In this document: one piece after another, positions 35,122-48,224 of the stretch | How positions within the stretch are numbered: position 1 is the first letter of the stretch | Layout of the letters: the number at the start of each line of letters is the position of its first letter | Source: Hydractinia symbiolongicarpus | Lineage: Eukaryota > Cnidaria > Hydrozoa > Anthoathecata > Hydractiniidae | Assembly: GCF_029227915.1 (NCBI RefSeq) | Contig: NC_079889.1 | Coordinates: 6,388,001 to 6,452,000, forward strand | Direction of reading: 5' to 3' | Length of the DNA stretch: 64,000 nucleotides | Translations under genes and position numbers: made by a program | Notes under the pieces: model-generated | What the model saw: only the letters and a program-made list of their open reading frames with translations | Told to the model about the DNA's origin: nothing | Databases searched by the model: none

Positions 35122-36941
35122 CCTATAAAGGCTGTAATATGGCCTTTTGCAGTCTAATAAAGGCCTCACACGTAGATCACGTGGTTCCATCTGCCTGCGC
35201 AGGTTACCATTGTACTATTTCTTCCAGTCTCAATGCGCTACAACGTCCCAAGTCATTTTCCTTAGCGCCATGGCCTTACAACACTCTTAACTGCGTGCAC
35301 AGTCCTATAAAGGCCGTAATATGGCCCTTTGCAGTCCAATAAAGGCCTCACAATTAAATCACGTGGTTTCACCTGCCTGCGCAGGTTACCGTTGGACTAT
35401 TCGTTACAGTCTCAATGCACTACAACGTTCCAATAGGTTTTCCTTGGCGCTGTGGCTTTACAACACTCTTAACTACGTGCACAGTCCTATAAAGGCAGTA
35501 ATATGGCCTTTTGCAGTCCAATAAAGGCCGCAGACGTAAATCACGTGGTTCCATCTGCCTGCAAAGGTTACCATTGGACTAGTTGTTCCAGTCTCAATGC
35601 ACTACAACGTTCCAAGAGGTTTTCCTTAGCGCGATGGCCTTACAACACTCTTAACTACGTGCACAGTCCTATAAAGGCTGTAATATGGCCTTTTGCAGTC
35701 TAATAAAGGCTTCACACGTAAATCACGTGGTTTCATCTGCCTGCGCAGCTTACCATTGGACTAGTCGTTCCAGTCTCAATGCGCTACAACTTCCCAAGTC
35801 ATTTTCATTAGCGCCGTCGCCTTAGAACGCTCTTAACTACGTGCACAGTCCTATAAAGGCTGTAATATGGCCTTTTGCAGTCCAATAAAGGCCTCACAAT
35901 TAAATCACGTGGTTTCACCTGCCTGCGCAGGTTACCGTTGGACTATTCCTTACAGTCTCAATGCACTACAACGTTCCAATAGGTTTTCCTTAGCGCTGTG
36001 GCTTTACAACACTCTTAACTACGTGCACAGTCCTATAAAGGCCGTAATATGGCCTTTTGCAGTCCAATAAAGGCCGCAGACGTAAATCGCACGGTTTCAG
36101 CTGCCTGCGCAGGTTACCATTGGACTAGTTGTTTCAGTCTCAATGCACTACAACGTTCCAAGAGGTTTTCCTTAGCGCCATGGCCTTACAACACTCTTAA
36201 CTACGTGCACAGTCCTATAAAGGCTGTAATATGGCCTTTTGCAGTCTAATAAAGGCCTGACACGTAAATCACGTGGTTCCATCTGCCTGCGCAGGTTACT
36301 ATTGTACTATTCCTTCCAGTCTCAATGCACTACAACGTTCCAAGAGGTTTTCCTTAGCGCCATGGCCTTACAACGCTCTTAACTACGTGCACAGTCCTTT
36401 AAAGGCTGTAATATGGCCTTTTGCAGTCTAATAAAAGCTTCACAAATATATCACGTGGTTTCACCTGCCTGCGCAGGTTACCATTGGACTATTCCTTTCA
36501 GTCTCAATGCACTACAACGTTCCAAGAGGTTTTTCTTAGCGCTGTGGCCTGACAACACTCTTAACTACGTTCACAGTCCTATACAGGCTGTAATATGGCC
36601 TTTTGCAGTCTAATAAAGGCCTCACACGTAAATCCCGTGGTTCCATCTGGCTGCAAAGGTTACCATTGGACTATTCCTTCCAGTTTCCATGCGCTACAAC
36701 GTTCCAAGTGGTGCTCTTTAGCGCTGTGGCCTTAGAACACTTTTAACTACGTGCACAGTGCATTAAAGGCTGTAATATGGCCTTTTGCAGTCTAATAAAG
36801 GCTTCACACGTAAATCACGTGGTTTCACCTGCCTGCGCAGAATACCATTGAACTAGTTGTTTCAGTCTCAATGCGCTACAACGTCCCAAGTCATTTTCAT
36901 TAGCGCCATGGCCTTACAACACTCTTAACTACGTTCACAGT

Positions 36942-37122
36942 CCTATAAAGGCTGCAATATAGCATTTTGCAGTCTATAAAGGCCTCACACGTAGATCACG
37001 TGGTTCTATCTGCCTGCGCAGGTTACCATTGGACTAGTTGTTCCAGTCTCAATGCGCTACAACGTCCCAAGTCATTTTCATTAGCGCCGTCGACTTAGAA
37101 CGCGCTTAACTACGTGCACAGT
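36942..37122 (+). repeat. 181-bp monomer, partner of the one at 33849
   Basis: This is the equivalent position in the second 17-monomer unit, with the same CAGTCTATAAAGG deletion. It keeps the GCAATATAGC tag. Confidence 0.9.
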
Positions 37123-38032
37123 CCTATAAAGGCTGTAATATGGCCTTTTGCAGTCTAATAAAGGCCTCACACGTAGATCACGTGGTTCCATCTGCCTGCG
37201 CAGGTTACCATTGGACTATTCCTTACAGTCTCAATGCACTACAACGTTCCAAGAGGTTTTCCTTGGCGCTGTGGCCTTACAACACTCTTAACTACGTGCA
37301 CAGTCCTATAAATGCCGTAATATGGCCTTTTGCAGTCTAATAAAGGCCTCACACGTAAATCACGTGGTTCCATCTGCCTATGCAGGTTACCATTGGACTA
37401 TTCCTTTCAGTCTCAATGCACTACAACGTTCCAAGAGGTTTTCCTTAGCGCTGTAGCCTGAGAACACTCTTAACTACGTGCACAGTCCTATAAAGGCCGT
37501 AATATGGTCTTTTGCAGTCCAATAAAGGCTTCACAATTAAATCACGTGGTTTCACCTGCCTGTGCAGGTTACCATTGGACTATTCCTTTCAGTCTCAATG
37601 CACTACAACGTTCCAAGAGGTTTTCCTTAGCGCTGTAGCCTGACAACACTCTTAACTACGTGCACAGTCCTATAAAGGCCGTAATATGGTCTTTTGCAGT
37701 CCAATAAATGCTGCAGTCGTAAATCACGCGGATTCAGCTGCCTGCGCAGGTTACCATTGTACTAGTCGTTCCAGTCTCAATGCGCTACAACGTCCCAAGT
37801 CATTTTCATTAGCGCCATCGCCTTAGAACGCTCTTAACTACGTGCACAGTCCTATAAAGGCTGTAATATGGCCTTTCGCAGTCTAATAAAGGCCTCACAC
37901 GTAGGTCACGTGGTTCCATCTGCCTGCGCAGGTTACCATTGGACTAGTTGTTTCAATCTCAATGCGCTACAACGTCCCAAGTCACTTTCATTAGCGCCGT
38001 CGACTTAGAACGCGCCTAACTACGTGCACAGT

Positions 38033-41000
38033 CCTATAAAGGCTGTAATATGGCCTTTTGCAGTCTAATAAAGGCCTCACACGTAGATCACGTGGTTCCA
38101 TCTGCCTGCGCAGGTTACCATTGTACTATTTCTTCCAGTCTCAATGCGCTACAACGTCCCAAGTCATTTTCCTTAGCGCCATGGCCTTACAACACTCTTA
38201 ACTGCGTGCACAGTCCTATAAAGGCCGTAATATGGCCTTTTGCAGTCTAATAAAGGCTTCACACGTAAATCACGTGGTTTCACCTGCCTGCGCAGGTTAC
38301 CAATGTACTATTCCTTCAAATGTCAATGCACTACAACGTTCCAAGAGGTTTTCCTTGGCGCCATGGCCTTACAACACTCTTAACTGCGTGCACAGTCCTA
38401 TAAAGGCCGTAATATGGCCTTTTGCAGTCCAATAAAGGCCGCAGACGTAAATCACGCGGTTTCATCTACCTGCGCAGGTTACCATTGGACTAGTTGTTCC
38501 AGTTTCAATGCTCTACAACGTCCCAAGTCATTTTCATTAGCGCTGTTGACTTAGAACGCGCTTAACTACGTTCACAGTCCTATAAAGGCTGTAATATGGA
38601 CTTTTGCAGTCTAATAAAGGCCTCACACCTAGATCACGTGGTTCCATCTGCCTGCGCACGCTACCATTGGACTATTCCTTCCAGTCTCAATGCGCTACAA
38701 CGTTCCAAGTGGTTCTCCTTATCGCTGTGGCCTTAGAACACTCTTAACTACGTGCACAGTCCATTAAAGGCTGTAACATGGCCTTTTGCAGTCTAATAAA
38801 TGCTTCACACGTAAATCACGTGGTTTCACCTGCCTGCGCAGGTTACCATTGGACTAGTTGTTCCAGTCTCAATGCGTTACAACGTCCCAAGTCACTTTCA
38901 TTAGCGCTGTGGCCTTAGAACGTTCTTAACTATGTGCACAGTCCTATAAAGACTGTAATATGGCCTTTTGCAGTCTAATAAAGGCCTCACACGTAGATCA
39001 CGTGGTTCCATCTGCCTGCGCAGGTTACCATTGTACTATTTCTTCCATTCACAATGGGCTACAACGTCCCAAGTCATTTTCCTTAGCGCCATGGCCTTAC
39101 AACACTCTTAACTACGTGCACAGTCCTATAAAGGCCGTAATATGGCCTTTTGCAGTCTAATAAAGGCTTCACACGTAAATCACGTGGTTTCACCTGCCTG
39201 CGCAGCTTACCATTGGACTAGTCGTTCCAGTCTCAATGCGCTACAACTTCCCAAGTCATTTTCATTAGCGCCGTCGCCTTAGAACGCTCTTAACTACGTG
39301 CACAGTCCTATAAAGGCTGTAATATGGCCTTTTGCAGTCCAATAAAGGCCTCACAAGTAAATCACGTGGTTTCACCTGCATGCGCAGGTTACCGTTGGAC
39401 TATTCCTTACAGTCTCAATGCACTACAACGTTCCAATAGGTTTTCCTTGGCGCTGTGGCTTTACAACACTCTTAACTACGTGCACAGTCCTATAAAGGCC
39501 GTAATATGGCCTTTTGCAGTCCAATAAAGGCCGCAGACGTAAATCACGTGGTTCCATCTGCCTGCAAAGGTTACCATTGGACTAGTTGTTCCAGTCTCAA
39601 TGCACTGCAACGTTCCAAGAGGTTTTCCTTAGCGCCATGGCCTTACAACACTCTTAACTACGTGCACAGTCCTATAAAGGCCGTAATATGGCCTTTTGCA
39701 GTCTAATAAAGGCTTCACACGTAAATCACGTGGTTTCACCTGCCTGCACAGCTTACCATTGGACTAGTCGTTCCAGTCTCAATGCGCTACAACTTCTTAA
39801 GTCATTTTCATTAGCGCCGTCGCCTTAGAACGCTCTTAACTACGTGCACAGTCCTATAAAGGCTGTAATATGGCCTTTTGCAGTCCAATAAAGGCCTCAC
39901 AATTAAATCACGTGGTTTCACCTGCCTGCTAAGGTTACCATTGGACTATTCCTTCCAGTCTCAATGCGCTACAACGTCCCAAGTCATTTTCATTAGCGAC
40001 GTCGCCTTAGAACGCTCTTAACTACGTGCACAGTCCTATAAAGGCTGTAATATGGCCTTTTGCAGTCAAATAAAGGCTTCACAATTATATCACGTGGTTT
40101 CACATGCCTGCGCAGGTTACCATTGGACTATTCCTTTCAGTCTCAATGCACTACAACGTTCCAAGAGGTTTTTCTTAGCGCTGTGGCCTGACAACACTCT
40201 TAACTACGTTCACAGTCCTATACAGGCTGTAATATGGCTTTTTGCAGTCTAATAAAGGCCTCACACGTAAATCACGTGGTTCCATCTGGCTGCAAAGGTT
40301 ACCATTGGACTATTCCTTCCAGTTTCTATGCGCTACAACGTTCCAAGTGGTTCTCTTTAGCGCTGTGGCCTTAGAACACTCTTAACTACGTGCACAGTCC
40401 TATAGAGGCCGTAATATGGCCTTTTGCAGTCTAATAAAGGCTTCACACGTAAATCACGTGGTTTCACCTGTCTGCTAAGGTTACCATTGGACTATTCCTT
40501 CCAGTCTCAATGCGCTACAACGTCCCAAGTCATTTTCATTAGCGACGTCGCCTTAGAACGCTCTTAACTACGTGCACAGTCCTATAAAGGCTGTAATATG
40601 GCCTTTTGCAGTCTAATAAAGGCTTCACAATTATATCACGTGGTTTCACATGCCTGCGCAGGTTACCATTGGACTATTCCTTTCAGTCTCAATGCACTAC
40701 AACGTTCCAAGAGGTTTTTCTTAGCGCTGTGGCCTGACAACACTCTTAACTACGTTTACAGTCCTATACAGGCTGTAATATGGCCTTTTGCAGTCTAATA
40801 AAGTCCTCACACGTAAATCACGTGGTTCCATCTGGCTGCAAAGGTTACCATTGGACTATTCCTTCCAGTTTCTATGCGCTACAACGTTCCAAGTGGTTCT
40901 CTTTAGCGCTGTGGCCTTAGAACACTTTTAACTACGTGCACAGTGCATTAAAGGCTGTAATATGGCCTTTTGCAGTCTAATAAAGGCTTCACACGTAAAT

Positions 41001-43820
41001 CACGTGGTTTCACCTGCCTGCGCAGAATACCATTGAACTAGTTGTTTCAGTCTCAATGCGCTACAACGTCCCAAGTCATTTTCATTAGCGCCATGGCCTT
41101 ACAACACTCTTAACTACGTTCACAGTCCTATAAAGGCCGTAATATGGCCTTTTGCAGTCTAATAAAGGCTTCACACGTAAATCACGTGGTTTCACCTGCC
41201 TGCGCAGCTTACCATTGGACTATTCCTTACAGTCTCAATGCGCTACAACTTCCCAAGTCATTTTCATTAGCGCCGTCGCCTTAGAACGCTCTTAACTACG
41301 TGCACAGTCCTATAAAGGCTGTAATATGGCCTTTTGCAGTCCAATAAAGGCCTCACAATTAAATCACGTGGTTTCACCTGCCTGCTTAGGTTACCATTGG
41401 ACTATTCCTTCCAGTCTCAATGCGCTACAACGTCCCAAGTCATTTTCATTAGCGACGTCGCCTTAGAACGCTCTTAACTACGTGCACAGTCCTATAAAGG
41501 CTGTAATATGGCCTTTTGCAGTCTAATAAAGGCTTCACAATTATATCACGTGGTTTCACATGCCTGCGCAGGTTACCATTGGACTATTCCTTTCAGTCTC
41601 AATGCACTACAACGTTCCAAGAGGTTTTTCTTAGCGCTGTGGCCTGACAACACTCTTAACTACGTTCACAGTCCTATACAGGCTGCAATATGGCCTTTTG
41701 CAGTCTAATAAAGGCCTCACACGTAAATCACGTGGTTCCATCTGGCTGCAAAGGTTACCATTGGACTATTCCTTCCAGTTTCTATGCGCTACAACGTTCC
41801 AAGTGGTTCTCTTTAGCGCTGTGGCCTTAGAACACTCTTAACTACGTGCACAGTCCTATAGAGGCCGTAATATGGCCTTTTGCAGTCTAATAAAGGCTTC
41901 ACACGTAAATCACGTGGTTTCACCTGTCTGCTAAGGTTACCATTGGACTATTCCTTCCAGTCTCAATGCGTTACAACGTCCCAAGTCATTTTCATTAGCG
42001 ACGTCGCCTTAGAACGCTCTTAACTACGTGCACAGTCCTATAAAGGCTGTAATATGGCCTTTTGCAGTCTAATAAAGGCTTCACAATTATATCACGTGGT
42101 TTCACATGCCTGCGCAGGTTACCATTGGACTAGTTGTTCCAGTCTCAATGCACTACAACGTTCCAAGTCATTTTCATTAGCGCCGTCGACTTAGAACGCG
42201 CTTAACTACGTGTACAGTCCTATAAAGGCTGTAATATGGCCTTTTGCAGTCTAATAAAGGCCTCACACGTAGATCACGTGGTTCCATCTGCCTGCGCAGG
42301 TTACCATTGGACTATTCCTTACAGTCTCAATGCACTACAACGTTCCAAGAGGTTTTCCTTGGCGCTGTGGCCTTACAACACTCTTAACTACGTGCACAGT
42401 CCTATAAATGCCGTTATATGGCCTTTTGCAGTCTAATAAAGGCCTCACACGTAAATCACGTGGTTCCATCTGCCTATGCAGGTTACCATTGGACTATTCC
42501 TTCCAGTCTCAATGCGCTACAACGTCCCAAGTGGTTCTCCTTAGCGCTGTGGCCTTAGAACACTCTTAACTACGTGCACAGTCCTATAAAGGCCGTAATA
42601 TGGCCTTTTGCAGTCCAATAAAGGCTTCACAATTAAATCACGTGGTTTCACCTGCCTGTGCAGGTTACCATTGGACTATTCCTTTCAGTCTCAATGCACT
42701 ACAACGTTCCAAGAGGTTTTCCTTAGCGCTGTAGCCTGACAACACTCTTAACTACGTGCACAGTCCTATAAAGGCCGTAATATGGTCTTTTGCAGTCCAA
42801 TAAAGGCTTCACAATTAAATCACGTGGTTTCACCTGCCTGTGCAGGTTACCATTGGACTATTCCTTTCAGTCTCAATGCACTACAACGTTCCAAGAGGTT
42901 TTCCTTAGCGCTGTAGCCTGACAACACTCTTAACTACGTGCACAGTCCTATAAAGGCCGTAATATGGTCTTTTGCAGTCCAATAAATGCCGCAGACGTAA
43001 ATCACGCGGATTCAGCTGCCTGCGCAGGTTACCATTGTACTAGTCGTTCCAGTCTCAATGCGCTACAACGTCCCAAGTCATTTTCATTAGCGCCATCGCC
43101 TTAGAACGCTCTTAACTACGTGCACAGTCCTATAAAGGCTGTAATATGGCCTTTCGCAGTCTAATAAAGGCCTCACACGTAGGTCACGTGGTTCCATCTG
43201 CCTGTGCAGGTTACCATTGGACTAGTTGTTTCAATCTCAATGCGCTACAACGTCCCAAGTCACTTTCATTAGCGCCGTCGACTTAGAACGCGCTTAACTA
43301 CGTGCACAGTCCTATAAAGGCTGTAATATGGCCTTTTGCAGTCTAATAAAGGCCTCACACGTAGATCACGTGGTTCCATCTGCCTGCGCAGGTTACCATT
43401 GTACTATTTCTTCCAGTCTCAATGCGCTACAACGTCCCAAGTCATTTTCCTTGGCGCCATGGCCTTACAACACTCTTAACTGCGTGCACAGTCCTATAAA
43501 GGCCGTAATATGGCCTTTTGCAGTCTAATAAAGGCTTCACACGTAAATCACGTGGTTTCACCTGCCTGCGCAGGTTACCAATGTACTATTCCTTCAAATG
43601 TCAATGCACTACAACGTTCCAAGAGGTTTTCCTTGGCGCCGTGGCCTTACAACACTCTTAACTACGTTCACAGTCCTATAAAGGCCGTAATATGGCCTTT
43701 TGCAGTCCAATAAAGGCCGCAGACGTAAATCACGCGGTTTCATCTACCTGCGCAGGTTACCATTGGACTAGTTGTTCCAGTTTCAATGCTCTACAACGTC
43801 CCAAGTCATTTTCATTAGCG
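38033..43820 (+). repeat. Mixed HOR region, partly repeated 5278 bp on
   Basis: 38033 to about 39870 matches 43311 to about 45148 at a shift of 29 monomers (5278 bp). Between them, about 39853-42036 repeats the 10-monomer derivative pattern of 26571-29300 (TATATCACG, TATACAGG, TATAGAGG, TATATCACG and so on), and 42219-43310 holds the right part of the 12-monomer module. The monomers at 41127 and 42037 look recombinant: the first pairs GCAGCTTACC with TATTCCTTAC, and the second pairs the TATATCACG left half with TAGTTGTTCC. Confidence 0.7.
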
Positions 43821-46800
43821 CTGTTGACTTAGAACGCGCTTAACTACGTTCACAGTCCTATAAAGGCTGTAATATGGACTTTTGCAGTCTAATAAAGGCC
43901 TCACACCTTGATCACGTGGTTCCATCTGCCTGCGCACGCTACCATTGGACTATTCCTTCCAGTCTCAATGCGCTACAACGTTCCAAGTGGTTCTCCTTAT
44001 CGCTGTGGCCTTAGAACACTCTTAACTACGTGCACAGTCCATTAAAGGCTGTAACATGGCCTTTTGCAGTCTAATAAAGGCTTCACACGTAAATCACGTG
44101 GTTTCACCTGCCTGCGCAGGTTACCATTGGACTAGTTGTTCCAGTCTCAATGCGTTACAACGTCCCAAGTCATTTTCATTAGCGCTATGGCCTTAGAACG
44201 TTCTTAACGATGTGCACAGTCCTATAAAGACTGTAATATGGCCTTTTGCAGTCTAATAAAGGCCTCACACGTAGATCACGTGGTTCCATCTGCCTGCGCA
44301 GGTTACCATTGTACTATTTCTTCCAGTCACAATGGGCTACAACGTCCCAAGTCATTTTCCTTAGCGCCATGGCCTTACAACACTCTTAACTACGTGCACA
44401 GTCCTATAAAGGCCGTAATATGGCCTTTTGCAGTCTAATAAAGGCTTCACACGTAAATCACGTGGTTTCACCTGCCTGCACAGCTTACCATTGGACTAGT
44501 CGTTCCAGTCTCAATGCGCTACAACTTCCCAAGTCATTTTCATTAGCGCCGTCGCCTTAGAACGCTCTTAACTACGTGCACAGTCCTATAAAGGCTGTAA
44601 TATGGCCTTTTGCAGTCCAATAAAGGCCTCACAAGTAAATCACGTGGTTTCACCTGCCTGCGCAGATTACCGTTGGACTATTCCTTACAGTCTCAATGCA
44701 CTACAACGTTCCAATAGGTTTTCCTTGGCGCTGTGGCTTTACAACACTCTTAACTACGTGCACAGTCCTATAAAGGCCGTAATATGGCCTTTTGCAGTCC
44801 AATAAAGGCCGCAGACGTAAATCACGTGGTTCCATCTGCCTGCAAAGGTTACCATTGGACTAGTTGTTCCAGTCTCAATGCACTACAACGTTCCAAGAGG
44901 TTTTCCTTAGCGCCATGGCCTTACAACACTCTTAACTACGTGCACAGTCCTATAACGGCCGTAACATGGCCTTTTGCAGTCTAATAAAGGCTTCACACGT
45001 AAATCACGTGGTTTCACCTGCCTGCGCAGCTTACCATTGGACTAGTCGTTCCAGTCTCAATGCGCTACAACTTCCCAAGTCATTTTCATTAGCGCCGTCG
45101 CCTTAGAACGCTCTTAACTACGTGCACAGTCCTATAAAGGCTGTAATATGGCCTTTTGCAGTCCAATAAAGGCCTCACAATTAAATCACGTGGTTTCACC
45201 TGCCTGCGCAGGTTACCGTTGGACTACTCCTTACAGTCTCAATGCACTACAACGTTCCAATATGTTTTCCTTGGCGCTGTGGCTTTACAACACTCTTAAC
45301 TACGTGCACAGTCCTATAAAGGCCGTAATATGGCCTTTTGCAGTCCAATAAAGGCCGCAGACGTAAATCGCACGGTTTCAGCTGCCTGCGCAGGTTACCA
45401 TTGGACTAGTTGTTTCAGTCTCAATGCACTACAACGTTCCAAGAGGTTTTCCTCAGCGCCATGGCCTTACAACACTCTTAACTACGTGCACAGTCCTATA
45501 AAGGCTGTAATATGGCCTTTTGCAGTCTAATTAAGGCCTGACACGTAAATCACGTGGTTCCATCTGCCTGCGCAGGTTACTATTGTACTATTCCTTCCAG
45601 TCTCAATGCACTACAACGTTCCAAGAGGTTTTCCTTAGCGCCATGGCCTTACAACACTCTTAACTACGTGCACAGTCCTATAAAGGCCGTAATATGGCCT
45701 TTTGCAGTCTAATAAAGGCTTCACAATTATATCACGTGGTTTCACCTGCCTGCGCAGTTTACCATTGGACTATTCCTTTCAGTCTCAATGCACTACAACG
45801 TTCCAAGAGGTTTTTCTTAGCGCTGTTGACTTAGAACGCGCTTAACTACGTTCACAGTCCTATAAAGGCTGTAATATGGACTTTTGCAGTCTAATAAAGG
45901 CCTCACACCTTGATCACGTGGTTCCATCTGCCTGCGCACGCTACCATTGGACTATTCCTTCCAGTCTCAATGCGCTACAACGTTCCAAGTGGTTCTCCTT
46001 ATCGCTGTGGCCTTAGAACACTCTTAACTACGTGCACAGTCCATTAAAGGCTGTAACATGGCCTTTTGCAGTCTAATAAAGGCTTCACACGTAAATCACG
46101 TGGTTTCACCTGCCTGCGCAGGTTACCATTGGACTAGTTGTTCCAGTCTCAATGCGTTACAACGTCCCAAGTCATTTTCATTAGCGCTATGGCCTTAGAA
46201 CGTTCTTAACGATGTGCACAGTCCTATAAAGACTGTAATATGGCCTTTTGCAGTCTAATAAAGGCCTCACACGTAGATCACGTGGTTCCATCTGCCTGCG
46301 CAGGTTACCATTGTACTATTTCTTCCAGTCACAATGGGCTACAACGTCCCAAGTCATTTTCCTTAGCGCCATGGCCTTACAACACTCTTAACTACGTGCA
46401 CAGTCCTATAAAGGCCGTAATATGGCCTTTTGCAGTCTAATAAAGGCTTCACACGTAAATCACGTGGTTTCACCTGCCTGCACAGCTTACCATTGGACTA
46501 GTCGTTCCAGTCTCAATGCGCTACAACTTCCCAAGTCATTTTCATTAGCGCCGTCGCCTTAGAACGCTCTTAACTACGTGCACAGTCCTATAAAGGCTGT
46601 AATATGGCCTTTTGCAGTCCAATAAAGGCCTCACAAGTAAATCACGTGGTTTCACCTGCCTGCGCAGATTACCGTTGGACTATTCCTTACAGTCTCAATG
46701 CACTACAACGTTCCAATAGGTTTTCCTTGGCGCTGTGGCTTTACAACACTCTTAACTACGTGCACAGTCCTATAAAGGCCGTAATATGGCCTTTTGCAGT

Positions 46801-47823
46801 CCAATAAAGGCCGCAGACGTAAATCACGTGGTTCCATCTGCCTGCAAAGGTTACCATTGGACTAGTTGTTCCAGTCTCAATGCACTACAACGTTCCAAGA
46901 GGTTTTCCTTAGCGCCATGGCCTTACAACACTCTTAACTACGTGCACAGTCCTATAACGGCCGTAACATGGCCTTTTGCAGTCTAATAAAGGCTTCACAC
47001 GTAAATCACGTGGTTTCACCTGCCTGCGCAGCTTACCATTGGACTAGTCGTTCCAGTCTCAATGCGCTACAACTTCCCAAGTCATTTTCATTAGCGCCGT
47101 CGCCTTAGAACGCTCTTAACTACGTGCACAGTCCTATAAAGGCTGTAATATGGCCTTTTGCAGTCCAATAAAGGCCTCACAATTAAATCACGTGGTTTCA
47201 CCTGCCTGCGCAGGTTACCGTTGGACTACTCCTTACAGTCTCAATGCACTACAACGTTCCAATATGTTTTCCTTGGCGCTGTGGCTTTACAACACTCTTA
47301 ACTACGTGCACAGTCCTATAAAGGCCGTAATATGGCCTTTTGCAGTCCAATAAAGGCCGCAGACGTAAATCGCACGGTTTCAGCTGCCTGCGCAGGTTAC
47401 CATTGGACTAGTTGTTTCAGTCTCAATGCACTACAACGTTCCAAGAGGTTTTCCTCAGCGCCATGGCCTTACAACACTCTTAACTACGTGCACAGTCCTA
47501 TAAAGGCTGTAATATGGCCTTTTGCAGTCTAATTAAGGCCTGACACGTAAATCACGTGGTTCCATCTGCCTGCGCAGGTTACTATTGTACTATTCCTTCC
47601 AGTCTCAATGCACTACAACGTTCCAAGAGGTTTTCCTTAGCGCCATGGCCTTACAACACTCTTAACTACGTGCACAGTCCTATAAAGGCCGTAATATGGC
47701 CTTTTGCAGTCTAATAAAGGCTTCACAATTATATCACGTGGTTTCACCTGCCTGCGCAGTTTACCATTGGACTATTCCTTTCAGTCTCAATGCACTACAA
47801 CGTTCCAAGAGGTTTTTCTTAGC
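43821..47823 (+). repeat. Second 2002-bp tandem duplication, different monomer order
   Basis: About 43821-45821 recurs at about 45823-47823, again exactly 11 monomers apart but with a different set from the 16.5-26.6 kb HOR. Private variants shared by the two copies include CACACCTTGATC, CTTAACGATGTG, GCAGATTACCG, TATAACGGCCGTAACATGG, ACTACTCCTTAC, CAATATGTTTTCC and TCCTCAGCGCC. The near identity indicates a very recent duplication. A partial third copy starts at about 47824 but with CACACCTAGATC. Confidence 0.88.
45677..45858 (+). repeat. Recombinant monomer at a duplication junction
   Basis: The left part, through AAGAGGTTTTTCTTAGCGCTG, is that of a TATATCACG-type monomer, where GTGGCCTGACAAC should follow. 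Instead it continues TTGACTTAGAACGCGC, as in the GCGGTTTC-type monomer. The switch lies at AGCGCTG, about 45819-45825, where both parents are identical. The same hybrid is at 47679-47860. It is the expected scar of an unequal crossover that produced the 2002-bp duplication. Confidence 0.8.
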
Positions 47824-48224
47824 GCTGTTGACTTAGAACGCGCTTAACTACGTTCACAGTCCTATAAAGGCTGTAATATGGACTTTTGCAGTCTAATAAA
47901 GGCCTCACACCTAGATCACGTGGTTCCATCTGCCTGCGCACGCTACCATTGGACTATTCCTTCCAGTCTCAATGCGCTACAACGTTCCAAGTGGTTCTCC
48001 TTATCGCTGTGGCCTTAGAACACTCTTAACTACGTGCACAGTCCATTAAAGGCTGTAACATGGCCTTTTGCAGTCTAATAAAGGCTTCACACGTAAATCA
48101 CGTGGTTTCACCTGCCTGCACAGCTTACCATTGGACTAGTCGTTCCAGTCTCAATGCGCTACAACTTCCCAAGTCATTTTCATTAGCGCCGTCGCCTTAG
48201 AACGCTCTTAACTACGTGCACAGT

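Larger units (their letters stand above)
32211..38032 (+). repeat. 17-monomer HOR (3093 bp), tandem
   Basis: The unit starting at 32211 recurs at 35304 with a shift of 3093 bp, one less than 17 x 182 because of a shared 1-bp deletion. Shared variants include ATGGCCCTTTGCAG, AGCGCGATGGCC and AAAGGCAGTAATATGG. Copy 2 runs to 38032. It lacks the extra hybrid monomer found in copy 1 at 34940-35121, so it has 15 monomers where copy 1 has 16 before their common last type. Confidence 0.85.
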
